From positions 1-27,553 of the IMG/VR virus record IMGVR_UViG_3300022939_000103: DNA of 27,553 nt; one strand, written 5' to 3'. This DNA comes from a virus. The notes under the pieces are model-generated. The model saw only the letters and a list, made by a program, of their open reading frames with translations, made no database searches and had not been told where the DNA came from. This document shows positions 1-6,942 of the stretch, piece after piece (positions within the stretch are counted from its first letter, which is position 1; every line of letters begins with the position of its first letter). Position numbers and translations under genes: made by a program.

Positions 1-119
1 GTTTCTAAAATGAGACAATTGTCAGGCTCAACTACCTCACCTTTCTCATTGTAGATTTCACGGAATACTACTACACATCTACGGCCGGTGTTAATAACTT
101 GACCTACGTGTTTTAGCAT
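1..119 (-). CDS. Conserved hypothetical protein, 3' part outside window
   Basis: An open frame starts at the ATG at 119-117 and runs off the left edge. It begins MLKHVGQVINTGRRCVVVF and continues without a stop for about 39 codons. A clear Shine-Dalgarno (AGGAGAAAG on the minus strand, 121-130) sits just upstream. It follows the Ala-rich 81-aa gene by 17 bases and is probably co-transcribed with it. The N-terminus looks like small conserved proteins of T4-like marine phages, but I cannot name a function. Confidence 0.7.
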   Translation of the reverse strand, partial: MLKHVGQVINTGRRCVVVFREIYNEKGEVVEPDNCLILE

Positions 120-136
120 ATCTTTCTCCTTTTGCC

Positions 137-382
137 TTAAGCGGCTGGTGCTTCAGCTGCTGGTGCTTCCGCTTCAGCTGCTTCTTTTTGTTGATCAGCA
201 ACATGTTGAACAAATGCTGCAACTTTATCAAAAACTTGTCCAACTTGACCAGCTTCTGCTGCTTTAAATGCTCCACGCTGTACTGCTAGATCAATAACGT
301 TTGCAACCGCTGCTAGATCATTTACGCTCAGTGATGGTGCTTCAGCTTGTTCAGGTGCTGGTGCTTGAGTTTCTTCGCTCAT
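137..382 (-). CDS. Ala/Glu-rich small hypothetical protein
   Basis: 81 aa with an ATG preceded by AGGAG (384-396 region). Both ends are low-complexity Ala-Pro-Glu-Gln (the C-terminus repeats AEAPAA), around a more ordinary centre, roughly residues 18-65, predicted to be helical (SLSVNDLAAVANVIDLAVQR). No membrane segment or catalytic motif is visible. The composition suggests a flexible-tailed helical protein. Proteins of this look recur in marine T4-like phages, but the function is unknown. A promoter-like TTGACA-17-TATATT lies about 145 bases upstream, inside the preceding gene. Confidence 0.75.
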   Translation of the reverse strand: MSEETQAPAPEQAEAPSLSVNDLAAVANVIDLAVQRGAFKAAEAGQVGQVFDKVAAFVQHVADQQKEAAEAEAPAAEAPAA

Positions 383-410
383 TTTTTTATTCTCCTATTT
401 AAAGTATACT

Positions 411-698
411 TTATGAGTTTGAACTTTCAGGGGCTCGTAGTTTATATCCAACTAATTGTTGCTCAAACTCGAGTTTATCCTTGGCGTCCAAGAACCAAAA
501 TTGTAGGACACTCTGGCCCAATATCTTAATATAGTATAAATCTTGAGTATTGTCAAGACCTAAATCGTCAAAACTTGGAATTTTTTTGTTTTCAAAATCC
601 ACAGTAACACGGTTTTTAATCATTTTTTCAATCGTGTCAGTTTTGGCTAATAGCTCTATATCATTATCACTTAAATTCTTATTGTGATACCAATACAT
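411..698 (-). CDS. Hypothetical protein, 95 aa
   Basis: 95 aa, starting MYWYHNKNLSDNDIELL. The start lies 2 bases from the stop of the metallopeptidase/VWA gene, and AAGGCGG in the end of that gene can serve as ribosome binding site. The C-terminal third (YYIKILGQSVLQFWF, then LDAKDKLEFEQQL) loosely recalls the acidic-aromatic C-termini of the small proteins at 1990-2569 and 4243-4870, but too weakly to assign it to that family. No domain recognised. Confidence 0.65.
   Translation of the reverse strand: MYWYHNKNLSDNDIELLAKTDTIEKMIKNRVTVDFENKKIPSFDDLGLDNTQDLYYIKILGQSVLQFWFLDAKDKLEFEQQLVGYKLRAPESSNS
528..556 (-). promoter_or_regulatory. Sigma70-like promoter inside a gene
   Basis: On the minus strand: TTGACA (556-551), a 17-bp spacer, and TATATT (533-528, 5/6 match to TATAAT). 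It lies within the 95-aa gene and would drive the Ala-rich gene starting at 382. Same geometry as the intergenic promoters at 1965, 3771, 4196 and 21503. Confidence 0.5.
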
Positions 699-700
699 AT

Positions 701-1936
701 TTATGCCGCCTTTTTTAAGTTTTCTGAAGGTTCATAATACACACTAGTACCAAATGGTGCTTCAATGTTACGTCCGCCCCAACGAGTGTGGATTAGGAAC
801 AATGTTTCACAGTAGTCTGGGTCACCCCATTCGCCCCAGGGCATACCATCTGTAAACATAATAAACTGTTTAGGCATAATGTTTTCTTGTTCCATATATG
901 CCCAGTTTACCATAAAGTCAGTACCGCCACCGCCAGTAATTTCATACTCACGGATGTCACGTCCATCATCATGTGTAAACTCATCGTAGCCATACACTGC
1001 GGTATCAAACTGCCAAATACGGATACGATACTCACCAAACTGTTCCATAATGCCAGCTACTTCGCTTACAAAGTCTGTTAGCATATTGTTATCGATACTA
1101 CCACTGGTATCAATTGCAAGGCATACGTCAATTTCTTCTTCGCGATCCATGCCTGGCAAAATAGCATCCATGTGCCAGCTCTTACGGCTAGGACGAGCAA
1201 AAGTAAAGTCGCTTTTAATATTGCTTTCAATATCAGCACGGATCATCTCACGCCAGTTCATCTTAGGCTCTGTGAGTTGGTTAATAATACGTTGTATCTC
1301 TGCAGGTACATTGCCAGCACCAGCACCTTGTGCTGCCTGGATCATAGCTTCTTTGAGCTCGTCTTGTAGCTTCTTACGCTCTTCTGGAGACAGTTTAGCA
1401 GGACGACCTTTACCCTGTTGTCCTTCACCTTTGCCATCGCCATTGCCTTCTCCTTGTCCACCACTTTTGTCATCGCCTGACATGTCCAAGTGTACATCCA
1501 ATGTCTGTTGAGGTGCAGCACCACTTTGCAATAAGTCGTCATATACATCTTCACTTGTCCAATCTGCATACTTGGGATCAAGCAAAATTTTAACTTTGTT
1601 AATAACTGTTCCTACACGCTCACGTTTTAAAATCCAGTTGATTACATAATCACCTGCCATGTTCCACAATTGCGGTTGACGATCCTCACGGCGTAGGAAG
1701 TGTTCAAACATACAGTGCCCAAGTTCGTGTCCTACCAAGAACACAACCTCATCTGGGTCTAATTTGTTTACAAAGTCTGAATTGTAATAAAAGTTACGAC
1801 CATCTACTGCCGCTGTAGGGCACCAGTCGTCTGCTTCTACTAGTTTTAGACGCAGTGCAAGTTGTCCAAAAAACGGATGATTAAACAACATTTTTACACG
1901 GGCTTGAATTAGCTTGGTATGTGCGTCAGTATTCAT
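701..1936 (-). CDS. Metallopeptidase-VWA protein, partner of MoxR ATPase
   Basis: 411 aa. The N-terminal half resembles the putative metallopeptidase domain that precedes VWA-like domains: a zinc-binding HELGH at residues 70-74, followed by WNMAGDYVIN near 91-100. A Gly/Asp/Lys-rich linker spans about 153-180. The C-terminal half is a VWA fold with MIDAS residues DTSGS (276-280), TD (339-340) and FTDG (361-364). Such proteins work with MoxR-type AAA+ ATPases in metal insertion or remodelling; here the MoxR gene is at 2627-3733, separated by two small genes. ATG with GAGG upstream, driven by the promoter at 1965-1993. Substrate unknown; phage-encoded pairs of this kind are little studied. Confidence 0.85.
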   Translation of the reverse strand: MNTDAHTKLIQARVKMLFNHPFFGQLALRLKLVEADDWCPTAAVDGRNFYYNSDFVNKLDPDEVVFLVGHELGHCMFEHFLRREDRQPQLWNMAGDYVINWILKRERVGTVINKVKILLDPKYADWTSEDVYDDLLQSGAAPQQTLDVHLDMSGDDKSGGQGEGNGDGKGEGQQGKGRPAKLSPEERKKLQDELKEAMIQAAQGAGAGNVPAEIQRIINQLTEPKMNWREMIRADIESNIKSDFTFARPSRKSWHMDAILPGMDREEEIDVCLAIDTSGSIDNNMLTDFVSEVAGIMEQFGEYRIRIWQFDTAVYGYDEFTHDDGRDIREYEITGGGGTDFMVNWAYMEQENIMPKQFIMFTDGMPWGEWGDPDYCETLFLIHTRWGGRNIEAPFGTSVYYEPSENLKKAA

Positions 1937-1964
1937 AGTCGTACCTCTTTGTTATTACATTATC

Positions 1965-1993
1965 ATGATATGTTATTTGAACCGTATTGTCAA
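1965..1993 (-). promoter_or_regulatory. Sigma70-like promoter for the metallopeptidase-VWA gene
   Basis: Minus strand TTGACA (1993-1988), 17-bp spacer, TATCAT (1970-1965). The -35 box overlaps the TGA stop of the upstream gene. The ATG at 1936 lies about 29 bases downstream of the -10 box, giving a short leader with GAGG. Confidence 0.7.
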
Positions 1994-2343
1994 CTATTAT
2001 CATACATCATTTTAAAAATAATTAGATCTTCTTCGTTGTAAAAGTATATGATCCTGTGCGATCCCTCACCAGCCCAGTCATCAGGTTCTCCATGCCAGTC
2101 CCAATTGTTATATCGTATGTCATATAATAATGGTGGTACTTCTTGTTCTTTTAGTACTTTTCTTGCTTTTGAGATATTTTTAACCGCCATAGTATACGGA
2201 TTATCCCAGGACTCTTTCCATTTACGGATATCACTTGGTCCTGGATTTGCTATGCCCAAATGCTCAATACACAGTCTGGATGTATACAGTCTGTCATTGA
2301 TACGTTTACGCATATCACTTTTTATGTTTATTAGAGATGTCAT
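1990..2343 (-). CDS. Small protein of a duplicated family with C-terminal EED-FK motif
   Basis: 117 aa starting MTSLINIKSDMRKRINDRL. The C-terminus reads IIYFYNEEDLIIFKMMYDNS. The same pattern (aromatic, two residues, E-E-D, hydrophobics, F-K-hydrophobic) ends the neighbour at 2315-2569 and occurs in the proteins at 4243-4602 and 4568-4870, so these look like diverged paralogs. It overlaps the preceding gene by 29 bases and has no clear Shine-Dalgarno, so translation may be coupled. No function known. Trp/Tyr-rich centre (NNWDWHGEPDDWAGEG). Confidence 0.75.
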   Translation of the reverse strand: MTSLINIKSDMRKRINDRLYTSRLCIEHLGIANPGPSDIRKWKESWDNPYTMAVKNISKARKVLKEQEVPPLLYDIRYNNWDWHGEPDDWAGEGSHRIIYFYNEEDLIIFKMMYDNS

Positions 2344-2569
2344 ATGTTAATTTAAATAAAACTAAATCTTCTTCAATTTCAAAACTTAGATACGCCATTG
2401 TGGTTTTATTGTACCCTTCATCAAACCACCATCCCCATTGTCCTTGACAGTTATTTGCGCACCATTCAACAATATCATGTCTTACGCCATCATTATGCAA
2501 AAACATATTATGTTTGAATTGTTTGTTATACCCACAATCTTCTGGGATGTCGCCTACCTTAAATTGCAT
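2315..2569 (-). CDS. Small protein of the EED-FK family
   Basis: 84 aa. It carries the Cys/Trp-rich centre CANNCQGQWGWWFDEG and the C-terminal motif LSFEIEEDLVLFKLTYD. Proteins combining a WC..NC-G-W stretch with a terminal EED-FKL motif are, as I recall, a common small family in marine T4-like phages without a known role. There is no clear ribosome binding site. If the -10-like TATAAT at 2585-2580 is used, the message would start only a few bases before the ATG. The 3' end overlaps the next family member. Confidence 0.75.
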   Translation of the reverse strand: MQFKVGDIPEDCGYNKQFKHNMFLHNDGVRHDIVEWCANNCQGQWGWWFDEGYNKTTMAYLSFEIEEDLVLFKLTYDISNKHKK

Positions 2570-2585
2570 ACTATTACTTATTATA

Positions 2586-2614
2586 GAAAGAACCCAGGCT
2601 TTGACACCTGAGTT
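2586..2614 (-). terminator. Possible terminator after the MoxR gene
   Basis: The minus strand has an 8-bp stem (AACTCAGG with CCTGGGTT, one G-T pair) around an 8-base loop, followed by T-rich CTTTCTATAAT. It lies 12 bases after the MoxR stop codon. The T-run is interrupted, so termination would be partial. A TATAAT (2585-2580) directly after it, with GTGTCA (2607-2602) 16 bp upstream, could also act as a weak promoter for the next gene. Confidence 0.35.
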
Positions 2615-2626
2615 CCATCTGGGGGA

Positions 2627-3733
2627 TTACGCTTCCTTAATAAGGTGTCCGTATTCTTTCATAAATGCAGGCCAGTTTTTAAGTTTACGCAAGTTCGCAG
2701 CAACTTTGTACTGGATGAATACTAGGCGTGTTGCCATAATAATCATTTCTGGATCAAAGTTTTTCATCCAAAAGCCCAAGCAGTTGTCTAGCATATCATC
2801 AAAATCTTCTTTTTCGATGTCTTTGCCAATACGGTCATACTGCTCTTTAAGCTCGTATGCCATGCTAGTGCTTAGTGAGTACAATGCACTGATCTCTTTT
2901 GTTTTAAGCGAGTCAATCTCGCCTTTAAGGATAAGTGTTGGATTAGGCAATTTGCTAGCAACAGCACGGTGTGCTTTAAACTTCAGCGCAAGCCCTTCAC
3001 CAACAGCACCTGACACCATGTCAGTAACTTCCTCATCTGTAAAGCCTGCCGTATCTTCCAACAGCTCGCTAACAAATGCCCAGCTACGTGGTGTACCAAA
3101 CGAACGGTCGTTGCTCTGCGGATCAAAGTTGTAAAGATCTGATTTAGCAAAAGTCAAATAACCAACAACATCTGGATTCTGATTGTTGTTTGTTGCCCAG
3201 TTTAGCCAGTCATCAAAATCAACACGGATCTCATAGTGGATAAAGCGGTTAGTAAGCGGCTTGGGCATACGGTATGTAACGCCTTTATCTGTCTCACGGT
3301 TACCTGCCGCAACAATTACAACGTTATCTGGCAGCTCGTAAGTACCAACACGGCGGTTTAGGATCAACTGATATGCAGCCGCTTGTACGGCAGGAGCAGC
3401 ACCGTTAAGTTCGTCCAAGAACAACCAAATAATGTCATAGTTGGCAGCAAACTCTTTGCTAGGCAACTCATTGGGCGGAGCCCAGTTCATTGTGTTCTCA
3501 ACTGAGTTATAGTGTGGGATGCCTTTAATATCAGTAGGATCCCAAAGAGGCAAACGAACGTCAATCAAGTGACTGTTTTCATATTCGTTGCAAATGCCTT
3601 CAATAAGGTCTGACTTACCGATACCTGGTGGTCCCCAAATCATTACAGGGCGTTTTGTTTTAGCGTGGTGCTTGATATATTTACGAGCTTCGCTTAAACG
3701 TACTGTGCGGGTTTGTGATTCTGTTGCAGCCAT
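2627..3733 (-). CDS. MoxR-type AAA+ ATPase
   Basis: 368 aa. Walker A GPPGIGKS at residues 34-41, Walker B IIWLFLDE at 101-108, sensor-1 region VAAGNRETDKG near 141-151 and an arginine-finger candidate in TNRF (161-164). This is the MoxR branch of AAA+ ATPases, chaperone-like motors that act with VWA proteins to activate or remodel targets. The matching metallopeptidase/VWA protein is encoded 0.7 kb downstream, so the two probably form one system. ATG preceded by AAGGATG; promoter at 3771-3799. The cellular target is not visible from the sequence. Confidence 0.88.
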   Translation of the reverse strand: MAATESQTRTVRLSEARKYIKHHAKTKRPVMIWGPPGIGKSDLIEGICNEYENSHLIDVRLPLWDPTDIKGIPHYNSVENTMNWAPPNELPSKEFAANYDIIWLFLDELNGAAPAVQAAAYQLILNRRVGTYELPDNVVIVAAGNRETDKGVTYRMPKPLTNRFIHYEIRVDFDDWLNWATNNNQNPDVVGYLTFAKSDLYNFDPQSNDRSFGTPRSWAFVSELLEDTAGFTDEEVTDMVSGAVGEGLALKFKAHRAVASKLPNPTLILKGEIDSLKTKEISALYSLSTSMAYELKEQYDRIGKDIEKEDFDDMLDNCLGFWMKNFDPEMIIMATRLVFIQYKVAANLRKLKNWPAFMKEYGHLIKEA

Positions 3734-3770
3734 GTCTACATCCTTATATTGGCGTTTCTATTACTCTTAC

Positions 3771-3799
3771 ACGATAAAGTAAACTGTATCACTTGTCAA
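3771..3799 (-). promoter_or_regulatory. Sigma70-like promoter for the MoxR gene
   Basis: Minus strand TTGACA (3799-3794), 17-bp spacer, TATCGT (3776-3771, 4/6). The -35 box lies in the last codons of the upstream gene. The ATG is at 3733, with AAGG before it. Confidence 0.55.
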
Positions 3800-3980
3800 C
3801 AGTTTTTTTCAACATTTTGTATAATTCTACAATTTCACTAACACTGGCATCACCTTTGTTATCGGTAAAACGCTTGTACCAGATTTTAGCTTCTGATACG
3901 GTTGCTGCATCAATTGCTTGCTGGTCTCTAATAAACTTTTGACTGAGTGCTGTCAAGTTTGGTTCTTTAAAAGTATTCAT
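3789..3980 (-). CDS. Small hypothetical protein, 63 aa
   Basis: 63 aa, starting MNTFKEPNLTALSQKFI, with GGAG seven bases before the ATG. Predicted mostly helical and mildly basic, with no membrane segment or known motif. It lies 3 bases after the small membrane protein gene and shares that gene's promoter. Its last codons contain the -35 box of the MoxR promoter. Confidence 0.65.
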   Translation of the reverse strand: MNTFKEPNLTALSQKFIRDQQAIDAATVSEAKIWYKRFTDNKGDASVSEIVELYKMLKKTVDK

Positions 3981-3983
3981 AGT

Positions 3984-4166
3984 TTACTCCGCTTTTTCGA
4001 TAACAATCTCGCCATCCTGACGAGTACTGACTTTGATGTATTCCTGTGCGGCGAGCATTTGTAGGGTGCCGTCTATCCCTTGTTCTAATCCTTTACGCTG
4101 ACCCATAAAATAGCCTACAAACGTAAAAATAAGGGCAGTCCCTAATAGCCATATCTCGAAATACAT
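3984..4166 (-). CDS. Small membrane protein
   Basis: 60 aa from the ATG at 4166. A GTG one codon earlier is in frame, but GGAG is better spaced for the ATG. Residues 3-21 (FEIWLLGTALIFTFVGYFM) form one transmembrane helix ending in a GxxxG-like segment. The remainder is soluble, ending in a charged tail. First gene behind the promoter at 4196-4224. Function unknown. Confidence 0.7.
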   Translation of the reverse strand: MYFEIWLLGTALIFTFVGYFMGQRKGLEQGIDGTLQMLAAQEYIKVSTRQDGEIVIEKAE

Positions 4167-4195
4167 CACAGTCTCCTTTGTTAACTTACTTATAT

Positions 4196-4224
4196 AATAT
4201 ATATAGTATAGTCAGAGTTGTCAA
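4196..4224 (-). promoter_or_regulatory. Sigma70-like promoter
   Basis: Minus strand TTGACA (4224-4219), 17-bp spacer, TATATT (4201-4196, 5/6), in the 76-bp gap upstream of the small membrane protein gene. The leader contains AAGGAG. The spacer and the following bases are almost all A/T. Confidence 0.7.
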
Positions 4225-4242
4225 GCCGAATTATGCACTTTT

Positions 4243-4602
4243 TTATAATTTTATGCTAGAAATCCAATTTTCATATCCACCTACTAGTTTGAACACAACA
4301 CTGTCCTCTTCACTAAACAGAACAATTTGTTTCTTACTCAAGTAGTAGGGCCACTGCATATTCCTATCCAATGCTATTAAATGTTTAGGTTTTATGATAG
4401 TATCTGACTCTAGTGGATATCTGTAGCAGTCAAATTCTTGTTTAAGTAAATCATAACCTAAATAAGTTAAACGTAGTCCTTTTTTCCTATAATTGTAAAA
4501 TATATCTCGTGGACGCATATCCACACCATGATTACGATATTTGTTTAGTAGATGCTGTATAATTTGATCATGTATCGATATCGTCTTCGTCAATAATTTC
4601 AC
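4243..4602 (-). CDS. Hypothetical protein of the EED-FK family
   Basis: Up to 119 aa. The start is uncertain: GTG at 4602 has no spaced Shine-Dalgarno, TTG at 4593 follows AGGGTG at a good distance, and the first in-frame ATG is residue 29 (MRPRDIFYN). The body has the Tyr/Arg-rich stretch FYNYRKKGLRLTYLGYDLL. The C-terminal part reads IVLFSEEDSVVFKLVGGY, matching the motif of the other small family members here. It overlaps the upstream family member by about 35 bases. No function known. Confidence 0.65.
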   Translation of the reverse strand: MKLLTKTISIHDQIIQHLLNKYRNHGVDMRPRDIFYNYRKKGLRLTYLGYDLLKQEFDCYRYPLESDTIIKPKHLIALDRNMQWPYYLSKKQIVLFSEEDSVVFKLVGGYENWISSIKL

Positions 4603-4870
4603 CCTGTGTAAGTTTAACTACCACAAAATCTTCAGTCTTGAATAATTTGTTCATTCTTTCTGCAAGATTAAATGCATGACCAGGATTACTAAAACTTGTC
4701 TTTTTGTATTTGGGTCCAGGGTAGTTGACTAGACTATTCAAACTCCGCAAGTTAAACGGTTTGTTTTGATAAAAAACTGCATAAATTGCTTCTGCTTCTA
4801 GAACTTGTTCACTTCTGTATGTTGAACTATTTGTATGTTCCATTAAAATATTTGGTTTAGGTCTAGCCAT
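4568..4870 (-). CDS. Hypothetical protein of the EED-FK family, late promoter
   Basis: 100 aa from the ATG at 4870 (MARPKPNILMEH), which has AGGAG six bases upstream. A longer frame up to 4909 would run through the promoter, so I reject it. Near the C-terminus, NKLFKTEDFVVVKLTQG is a variant of the family motif, followed by the acidic tail EIIDEDDID. The perfect late promoter just upstream suggests late expression, unlike neighbours with TTGACA promoters. Function unknown. Confidence 0.7.
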   Translation of the reverse strand: MARPKPNILMEHTNSSTYRSEQVLEAEAIYAVFYQNKPFNLRSLNSLVNYPGPKYKKTSFSNPGHAFNLAERMNKLFKTEDFVVVKLTQGEIIDEDDIDT

Positions 4871-4893
4871 AACATCTCCTACGTTGTCAATAC

Positions 4894-4901
4894 TATTTAT
4901 A
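4894..4901 (-). promoter_or_regulatory. T4-type late promoter
   Basis: A perfect TATAAATA on the minus strand (4901-4894). By T4 rules transcription would start about 6 bases later, close to 4888, leaving a leader of about 18 bases that contains AGGAG before the ATG at 4870. In T4 such boxes are read by the gp55 sigma factor with gp33 and the clamp gp45. Confidence 0.75.
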
Positions 4902-4924
4902 TTAACCACGTAGTTTTTATAAGG

Positions 4925-5254
4925 TTATAGTTTAGGTCCTAACTCATATAATTGATCTAAGTTTTGTCCTGACAGCATTAAACACATATATGATGTACCT
5001 TGTGGTGTAAACATAAGTGTAAAACTTTTAGTATTACTATTAAACCATAGTGTCATTTGCCCTGGTCTTATTTGACCATTACTAGTAAAAATATTTGCAT
5101 CGCCCAGTAGCATAGGATCTTCATCATACTTTTCAATCATCTTTAATGAAGTTTCCATATCACTACAAAGTGCACCAGTTGGTAATGGGAATGACTCTGC
5201 GTTTGCACTAATTGGAAATAGTGCTGCTATCGCTATCGTCAGTAACTTTTTCAT
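4925..5254 (-). CDS. Exported small protein with signal peptide
   Basis: 109 aa from the ATG at 5254, preceded by AAGGAAG. An upstream ATG (5275) lacks a binding site and would hide the signal. Residues 1-19 (MKKLLTIAIAALFPISANA) are a textbook Sec signal peptide with an A-N-A cleavage site. The mature part of about 90 aa has two Cys (about residues 30 and 90) that could form a disulfide in the periplasm, and a beta-rich stretch MTLWFNSNTKSFTLMF. An exported non-lysis protein is unusual for a phage. Possible roles are envelope modification or superinfection exclusion; neither is shown. It overlaps the upstream gene by 47 bases. Confidence 0.75.
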   Translation of the reverse strand: MKKLLTIAIAALFPISANAESFPLPTGALCSDMETSLKMIEKYDEDPMLLGDANIFTSNGQIRPGQMTLWFNSNTKSFTLMFTPQGTSYMCLMLSGQNLDQLYELGPKL

Positions 5255-5708
5255 ATCGCTTCCTTTTAATGGCAAGATTTACATCTTCCTCAGTTTTGAA
5301 AGGACCAATAAAAGGATACGACTTTAGTGTTTTTAGTCGTGGACAATATGCCGAGCTCCACTTTATAGTAGGAAAGAAAATCGCATAATATCCAGCAGCA
5401 TAGTAGTTCGAACTATTTTCTGTCTTTGTGTAAACTGGAACGTTTTCCTCCGTCCTTACATTAAAAACTTTTTCAGCATTGGTTTGATATCCATATACCT
5501 CTTCAAATACTGATTTCTTCTTACTACTATTTACTAGTTTGAACGTTTTTTTGAAGTCTTCTTCAGATAATATTTGTGATGTTTTTGTACTATTGTTAAA
5601 AAATACATATTTGTCATCACTAAATTGCACAGTTCCAATGTTGGAACCGTTATCCATAACTATCCAAAACTTATCTGCTATTACATTTTTTGCTGTTAGT
5701 TTGGTCAT
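5208..5708 (-). CDS. Conserved hypothetical protein, 166 aa
   Basis: 166 aa starting MTKLTAKNVIADKFWIVMD. The N-terminal part looks like a small beta barrel (KFWIVMDNGSNIGTVQF, then KYVFFNN). The C-terminal part contains YPFIGPFKTEEDVNLAIKRK, a 'GPF-T-EED' segment I associate with small marine phage proteins of unknown role, and a polar tail. Neither a strong Shine-Dalgarno nor a promoter is visible, so it is probably translated from the RNase H transcript. Confidence 0.7.
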   Translation of the reverse strand: MTKLTAKNVIADKFWIVMDNGSNIGTVQFSDDKYVFFNNSTKTSQILSEEDFKKTFKLVNSSKKKSVFEEVYGYQTNAEKVFNVRTEENVPVYTKTENSSNYYAAGYYAIFFPTIKWSSAYCPRLKTLKSYPFIGPFKTEEDVNLAIKRKRYEKVTDDSDSSTISN

Positions 5709-5724
5709 AGTCTATTCTCGTAAA

Positions 5725-6711
5725 TTATGCTACATATCCAGCATTAAGGTAAGTAGCATGATCTGTAGCTTGTTCACTTACTTTGATTAGATTATGCTTG
5801 CCACAGAACTTCATAAACTTAATACCAACCTGACTGGTCTTTTCTTTGTTTACTTGTTCGACAATTGCAGCATCTAGCACTGCTTTAATTTCATCAGGTT
5901 GTGCTGTTAAGTCAATCAGTGCACGGTTACGTTGGTAGTCTTCCAATACACGATGCTCTTCGCCTTCATGATCTGTCCAACGCTGTAGCATAAAGTTATT
6001 CCAGTCAAAGCCTTTGTTATTGCGATCAGCAAATGCTTCCTGAATGCCCACTTTGTTCTTTGTACCTTTTTTACGCACACCAGGATATGCACTAAAGATG
6101 TTATCGCTCGTATCACCACGTACACATTTTTCAAACAACAAGTATTCAGGATCTTCAATCATCTTTTGTTCGCCTGTTTTCTTGTCTTTTACAGGTTTTC
6201 CACGATCGTCAAAAACACCATTAAGTGTAATGTGTTGGTTCTGAATACCATTATATTGTGTAACATTTTCACTAATTAACTGATAGAAGTCACTGTCACT
6301 ACTGATAATAACGTGCTCGTCATCTGGATGGTTTTGTATCCAACGTGCAATAAAGTCATCTGCTTCTACTGTAGAATGCTGTAGTACTGTACAGTTAGTC
6401 TTTTCATCAATAAATGTTTTAAACTCATCAAACGCTTCCCAGAACATTTTATCTTCTTCTTGCTCTGCTTCAGTCAATGCTTCACGAGCAACTGCACGAT
6501 TTGCTTTGTAAGGCTTGTAAAAGTCCTTACGCCAACTACGTCCTTCCAAACAGAAAACAACATGCGTTCCATTAAAGTCACGCCATGCTTTGTTTACTGC
6601 ACTGAACATGATATGATATGCCATACCAATTTTAGTTTCAATATCACTACCACGTACTACATGGCGTGCACGAAAGAACATATTTGCTGTATCTACTAAT
6701 ATATAGGTCAT
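5725..6711 (-). CDS. rnh: RNase H / 5'-3' flap exonuclease
   Basis: 328 aa (T4 RNase H is 305). This is the PIN/FEN-type 5' nuclease that removes RNA primers and flaps during lagging-strand synthesis. Metal-binding motifs: ILVDTAN (D7), VEADDF (115-120), ISSDSDF (136-142) and RGDTSDN (198-204), which match T4 YEANDH, SSDGDF and KGDKKDN in order. It directly abuts the upstream 76-aa gene (TAG then ATG). A promoter-like sequence lies 52 bases upstream, inside that gene. The family assignment is firm. Confidence 0.92.
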   Translation of the reverse strand: MTYILVDTANMFFRARHVVRGSDIETKIGMAYHIMFSAVNKAWRDFNGTHVVFCLEGRSWRKDFYKPYKANRAVAREALTEAEQEEDKMFWEAFDEFKTFIDEKTNCTVLQHSTVEADDFIARWIQNHPDDEHVIISSDSDFYQLISENVTQYNGIQNQHITLNGVFDDRGKPVKDKKTGEQKMIEDPEYLLFEKCVRGDTSDNIFSAYPGVRKKGTKNKVGIQEAFADRNNKGFDWNNFMLQRWTDHEGEEHRVLEDYQRNRALIDLTAQPDEIKAVLDAAIVEQVNKEKTSQVGIKFMKFCGKHNLIKVSEQATDHATYLNAGYVA

Positions 6712-6942
6712 CTACTTCTTACACTTGTTAATCATTTCTAGAGCATCAGGATACTCAGACATATTATTAACTATTTTGTCAGCATTGTCAAGTTGTTTAA
6801 GCATATCAATTGCACTGCTTTCATTAATAAAAAACGGAGTACAGTCATATGTAAATTGTAAACTTGCGTTCAATTGATTATATAAATCATCTGTATTAAT
6901 ATTCCAGACAATGTCTTTCCAGGATTCGTGTTCGTTATCCAT
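6712..6942 (-). CDS. Hypothetical protein, 76 aa
   Basis: 76 aa, acidic, starting MDNEHESWKDIVWNIN and ending in MINKCKK. GAGG precedes the ATG and lies within the end of the upstream gene (8-base overlap). Predicted helical; no motif recognised. It ends against rnh and may be translated with it. Confidence 0.65.
   Translation of the reverse strand: MDNEHESWKDIVWNINTDDLYNQLNASLQFTYDCTPFFINESSAIDMLKQLDNADKIVNNMSEYPDALEMINKCKK
6763..6791 (-). promoter_or_regulatory. Possible internal promoter for rnh
   Basis: Minus strand TTGACA (6791-6786), 17-bp spacer, AATAAT (6768-6763, 5/6). It lies within the 76-aa gene, 52 bases before the rnh start. It would give the flap nuclease its own transcript. 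Confidence 0.4.

Noticed and set aside
396-403. TTTAAATA, 7/8 late-promoter match before the Ala-rich gene
   Set aside because: The start of RNA would fall after the AGGAG site, removing the ribosome binding site.
690-697. CATAAATA resembling a late promoter
   Set aside because: It overlaps the ATG at 698-696; transcription would start inside the gene, and no other gene start is suitably placed.
1050-1511. 153-aa plus-strand open frame opposite the metallopeptidase-VWA gene
   Set aside because: Shadow of conserved VWA coding sequence; Ser/Pro/Leu-rich and without start signals.
2514-3134. 206-aa plus-strand open frame opposite the MoxR gene
   Set aside because: Lies antisense to a gene with intact AAA+ motifs; low-complexity Ser/Leu composition typical of a reverse-complement shadow; no ribosome binding site.
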